Assembly (NCBI GenBank): GCA_013812265.1
Contig: JACCTQ010000269.1
Location: forward strand, 1 to 7,943
Origin: Actinomycetota bacterium
GTDB lineage: Bacteria > Actinomycetota > Thermoleophilia > Gaiellales > Gaiellaceae
Direction of reading: 5' to 3'
Length of the DNA stretch: 7,943 nt
The notes under the pieces were generated by a model, which made no database searches, was not told the origin of the DNA, and was given only the letters and a program-made list of their open reading frames with translations. The position numbers were made by a program, and so were the translations under genes. Position 1 is the first letter of the stretch; every line of letters begins with the position of its first letter. Shown piece by piece: positions 5,535 to 7,943 of the stretch.

Positions 5535-6071
5535 TTACTCGAGATCGTGGGCTTCCACGTAGACCCGCTTGAGCTCGGTTACGTGCCGGATGTAATCCCG
5601 CGTCTCCTCAAATACGATTCCGCGCCCCTCCCGACGCCAGGTGTCGACGTTTGCCTGGCCCGCGTTGTACGCCGCCAGCGCGTTGCGCTCGTCGCGGTAC
5701 TTGTCGAGCAGGTGGCGCAGGTACCAGGAGCCGTAGCGGATATTCAGTTCCGGCTCGTACAGGTCGTCGACCTCGAATCGGTTCCCCCCGGTGCGGAGCG
5801 CGATACCCTTGGCGGTCTCGGGCAGAAGCTGCATGAGGCCGATGGCGCCGGAGGACGAGCGGGCATCCGGGCGAAACCTGCTCTCCTGGTAGATCACTGC
5901 GGCGATCAACGCCGGCTCCAGGTCGTAGTTTTGCGCGTGTCCCCGGATGATCTCCGTGTACTCGAGGGGGTAGCGAAGGCGCTCATACCAGTCGGGGCGG
6001 TCGTCCTCGGCGGACACGAGGGCCCCGGCCAGGACGAGGCCCGCGAAGGCGAAGAAAAGGATCCGCCTCAC
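5535..6071 (-). CDS. Lytic transglycosylase, SLT domain
   Basis: A 178-residue peptidoglycan-cleaving enzyme of the Slt70-type (family 1) transglycosylases, which cut the MurNAc-GlcNAc bond with formation of 1,6-anhydro-MurNAc. A basic start (MRR) and hydrophobic segment (4-20) form a signal peptide or membrane anchor, so it acts outside the membrane. The SLT domain fills about 36-175: catalytic Glu63 in IYQESRF, the GAIGLMQLLPETA motif (75-87), ELNIRYGSWYLRHLL (108-122), the AAYNAG motif (133-138), and ETRDYIRHV (156-164). All key residues are present. The GTG start overlaps the coaE stop in GTGA, indicating translational coupling; the following stop TAA lies 23 bp before the -35 of the regulator promoter, with no terminator seen, so read-through into the next operon is possible. 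It is a compact, single-domain version. Confidence 0.93.
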   Translation of the reverse strand: MRRILFFAFAGLVLAGALVSAEDDRPDWYERLRYPLEYTEIIRGHAQNYDLEPALIAAVIYQESRFRPDARSSSGAIGLMQLLPETAKGIALRTGGNRFEVDDLYEPELNIRYGSWYLRHLLDKYRDERNALAAYNAGQANVDTWRREGRGIVFEETRDYIRHVTELKRVYVEAHDLE

Positions 6072-6682
6072 GCGACGAAGCGGAGCTCGTCTACGACCTG
6101 CGCGACGAAGGCCTCGAGGTCGGCGAGGGAGCCGTCGTTGACGTAGGCGAAGTCGGCGCGCGCTACTTTCTCGGCGTCCGGCAGCAGCCTGTCGTCCCGT
6201 GCGTCCGCGGGAGGCCGGCGCCGCTCGGCGCGGAGATCGGCCGGTGCCGTGATTACGACGACGGCGTCGAATCTCGTCTCGCCGCCGACTTCGTACAGCA
6301 GCGGCACCTCCGTGACGGAGAGAGCTGGCGGGTTCGGCAGCCGTGCGAGACGTTCTCGCCAGGCGAGATATTCGGCGACGACTCGCGGGTGGAGAAGCGC
6401 CTCGAGCCAGGCGAGCGCCTCTCGATCCGAGAAGACGACGGACGCGATGGCTTGGCGGTCGATCTGCCCCGCGTCGTCGAGTATCGCCTCGCCGAAGCGC
6501 TCGAGCAGCGCCGTGCGGATTTGGTGGTCCTCGCGGAGCAGCTGGTGAACGATCTCATCGCTCGAGATTACCCCCGCCCCCTGACGGTGAAAAGCGGCCA
6601 GTGCCTCGCTCTTGCCGGCGCCGATACCGCCGGTGATGGCAACCGCGGGCGGTCGAGTTCCGTTACTTCGTGTCTTCGCCAG
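6068..6682 (-). CDS. coaE: Dephospho-CoA kinase (start codon unclear)
   Basis: CoaE phosphorylates the 3'-hydroxyl of dephospho-CoA with ATP, the last step of coenzyme A synthesis, in the cytoplasm. The frame shows the P-loop GGIGAGKS, the substrate-binding SSDEIVHQLL, ILDDAGQIDRQAIASVVFSD, LEALLHPRV, the EVPLLYEVGG motif, and the terminal ADFAYVNDGSLADLEAFV. The Arg-rich LID region (RAERRRPPADARDDRLLPD) departs from the usual LID and lacks the common RL..R...S.EEA pattern; I recall similar forms in Thermoleophilia. Everything matches until the very start: the frame is open from 6793 but holds no ATG, GTG or TTG before 6307, which lies well past the P-loop. The limit given uses a CTG at 6680-6682, which would yield 204 residues, the usual length, and overlap rpsA by 20 bases. 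An ATC or other rare start near the P-loop, or a sequence error, remains possible. Confidence 0.9.
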   Translation of the reverse strand: MAKTRSNGTRPPAVAITGGIGAGKSEALAAFHRQGAGVISSDEIVHQLLREDHQIRTALLERFGEAILDDAGQIDRQAIASVVFSDREALAWLEALLHPRVVAEYLAWRERLARLPNPPALSVTEVPLLYEVGGETRFDAVVVITAPADLRAERRRPPADARDDRLLPDAEKVARADFAYVNDGSLADLEAFVAQVVDELRFVA

Positions 6683-7943
6683 GCTCGTCCGGCGGTGCCG
6701 CGGAAGAATCTTCCGGCTCGCCTGCGCTCGCCTCCACCGCGACGGGCTCTTCGGCGCTCACCTCGGGTGCCGGACTTCCCTCGGGCGCTGGGGCTACCTC
6801 CGCCTCGGGCGCCGGAGCGGCCTCATCAGCCTCGGGCGCTGGGGCAACCTCCGCCGGGGCAATCTCCGCCTCGGGCGCCGTAGCGGCCTCATCAGCCTCC
6901 GGCGCTGAGGCAACCTCCGCCTCCGGCGCCGGGGTAGCTCCAGCCTCGAGCTCGTCGGGCTCGGCGTCGGCAGGCGCATCCTTGAAGACATCTTCCGACA
7001 GGTCGAGCTGGGGCGTCAGGTGCACGGACTCCGCACCGTCGGCGCGCGGGCGCGGCTCGACGCCTTCCTCGACTCGCTTGAGCGACAGCGACAGGCGGCG
7101 GCGGTCGGCGTCGACCTCGAGGATCAAGACGTTCACCGCCTGACCTTGCGCCACGACCTCGCGTGGATTCTCGACGTGATGAGCCGCCAGCTCCGAGATG
7201 TGCACGAGCCCCTCGACTCCCGGCAGGATCTCCACAAAGGCGCCGAAGGTCACGACCTTGGTGACCCGGCCTTCCACTACGTCGCTTTCGCCGTAGCTCT
7301 CGACGACCTGCTGCCACGGATCGGACTGCGTCTGCTTGAGCCCGAGCGAGATCCGCTGCCGGTCCCGGTCGATGTCGAGCACCTTGACCTTGACGTCCTG
7401 GCCGATCTCGAGCACCTCGGTGGGATGGTTGACGTGGCTCCAAGACAGCTCGGAGATGTGAATGAGACCGTCCATACCGTCGAGATCCACGAAGGCGCCG
7501 AAGTCGACGATGTTCGATATCTGGCCGTCGACGATGTCGCCGGGCGAGAGCTTGTCCAGGATTGCCTGTCGCGTCTCCTTGCGCTCGTCCTCGAGCACGG
7601 CCCGGCGCGAAAGCACGACGTTGTTCCGCGCGCGATTCAGCTCGATGACCTTGCAGCGGAGCTCCTTGCCGAGAAACTCGTCGAGGTCCTGCACGCGCCG
7701 GATGTCCACGAGTGAGGCGGGGAGGAAGCCTCGAATGCCCAGGTCGATGATGAGGCCGCCCTTGACAACCTCGATCACACGGCCGTTGACGGGCTCACCC
7801 GTCTCGGCGGCCCCTTCGATCGTCTTCCAGGCGATCTCGAACCGGGCGCGCTTCTTCGAGAGGATGAGGCGACCGTCTGCATCTTCCTTCGTGAGCACGA
7901 GCGCATCGATCTCATCTCCGATGTTCAGCTCGTCGGCCGGGTT
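6663..7943 (-). CDS. rpsA: 30S ribosomal protein S1, N-terminus outside window
   Basis: S1 binds mRNA on the small ribosomal subunit and helps start translation. The gene runs off the right edge; 426 residues are visible. In window numbering they hold the end of S1 domain 1 (1-35), domain 2 (about 51-115, with GGLIIDLGIRGFLPAS), domain 3 (about 136-204, VDFGAFVDLDGMDGLIHISEL) and domain 4 (about 221-290, VTFGAFVEILPGVEGLVHISEL). The last two carry the canonical FGAFV...GLxHISEL RNA-binding signature. With the missing start this gives the four-domain form usual in actinobacteria. The last 125 or so residues are a low-complexity tail of Ala, Pro and Glu (PAPEAEVA-type repeats), strongly acidic and probably disordered. 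No ATG in the visible part is a credible start because the domain 1 sequence continues upstream of 7898. It stops 19 bases inside the assumed coaE start and is the first gene of the rpsA-coaE-transglycosylase unit seen here. Confidence 0.97.
   Translation of the reverse strand, partial: NPADELNIGDEIDALVLTKEDADGRLILSKKRARFEIAWKTIEGAAETGEPVNGRVIEVVKGGLIIDLGIRGFLPASLVDIRRVQDLDEFLGKELRCKVIELNRARNNVVLSRRAVLEDERKETRQAILDKLSPGDIVDGQISNIVDFGAFVDLDGMDGLIHISELSWSHVNHPTEVLEIGQDVKVKVLDIDRDRQRISLGLKQTQSDPWQQVVESYGESDVVEGRVTKVVTFGAFVEILPGVEGLVHISELAAHHVENPREVVAQGQAVNVLILEVDADRRRLSLSLKRVEEGVEPRPRADGAESVHLTPQLDLSEDVFKDAPADAEPDELEAGATPAPEAEVASAPEADEAATAPEAEIAPAEVAPAPEADEAAPAPEAEVAPAPEGSPAPEVSAEEPVAVEASAGEPEDSSAAPPDEPGEDTK
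6795..6921 (-). repeat. Imperfect tandem repeat encoding the S1 tail
   Basis: Two 61-base units (6795-6855 and 6861-6921), offset by 66 bases, differ at only five positions. They encode the EVAPAPEADEAAPAPEAEVA-like part of the S1 tail, and shorter GCCTCGGGCGC-type units extend the pattern on both sides. Because the offset is a multiple of three, gain or loss of a unit keeps the reading frame. Such repeats commonly change length between relatives. Confidence 0.85.

Noticed and set aside
5520..6146. 208-codon plus-strand frame opposite the transglycosylase
   Set aside because: The minus-strand frame has all SLT motifs; the opposing frame has none.
7020..7715. 231-codon plus-strand frame opposite rpsA
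   Set aside because: Shadow of the S1 domains; composition mirrors the codons of the real gene and no motif is seen.

Overview
The window is GC-rich chromosomal DNA, most likely from a high-GC actinomycete, with Thermoleophilia-like (Gaiellales/Solirubrobacterales) lineages the best guess. Three things suggest this: the gene order rpsA-coaE-...-uvrB, which is also seen in Mycobacterium; a four-domain type ribosomal protein S1 with a long Ala/Pro/Glu tail; and apparently leaderless or nearly leaderless starts. The lineage is inferred from gene content and cannot be proved here.

Layout. Positions 1-384 (+) hold the C-terminus of a calcineurin-like metallophosphoesterase. Convergent to it lies a minus-strand cluster read as uvrB (3097-1094), then two small GlsB/YeaQ/YmgE-type membrane proteins (1091-735 and 653-381). 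A DUF1360 membrane protein (3115-3645, +) starts head-to-head with uvrB, only 17 bp away. From 3952 to 3590 (-) lies the in-frame remnant of an MFS transporter. From 5473 to 3955 (-) is a compact three-gene operon: a ribbon-helix-helix (HicB-antitoxin-like) regulator, a 44-residue microprotein, and a DUF4097 'toast-rack' beta-repeat protein. It is driven by a clear promoter overlapped by operator-like repeats (5474-5511). From 7943 to 5535 (-) is a housekeeping operon: rpsA (N-terminus outside the window), coaE and a lytic transglycosylase, each overlapping the next.

How the genes work together. rpsA-coaE-transglycosylase is a tightly coupled housekeeping unit (translation, coenzyme A synthesis, cell-wall turnover). 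uvrB with the two small membrane proteins is a second unit. The regulator-microprotein-DUF4097 cassette sits between them and appears self-regulated. Its role is not known; DUF4097/toast-rack proteins are often found near envelope-stress genes, so a stress-sensing or scaffold role is a reasonable guess. The MFS remnant beside it suggests that the coaE-uvrB interval gains and loses genes.

The most interesting points are the regulator-microprotein-DUF4097 operon with its operator and its 44-residue gene, a coaE frame that contains no ATG, GTG or TTG start at the expected place, an MFS remnant that seems to join two distant parts of the transporter, and the head-to-head uvrB/DUF1360 starts. No stretch over 300 bases lacks a gene; the longest gap is about 80 bases. 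No rRNA, tRNA, CRISPR, insertion sequence or convincing intrinsic terminator was seen.
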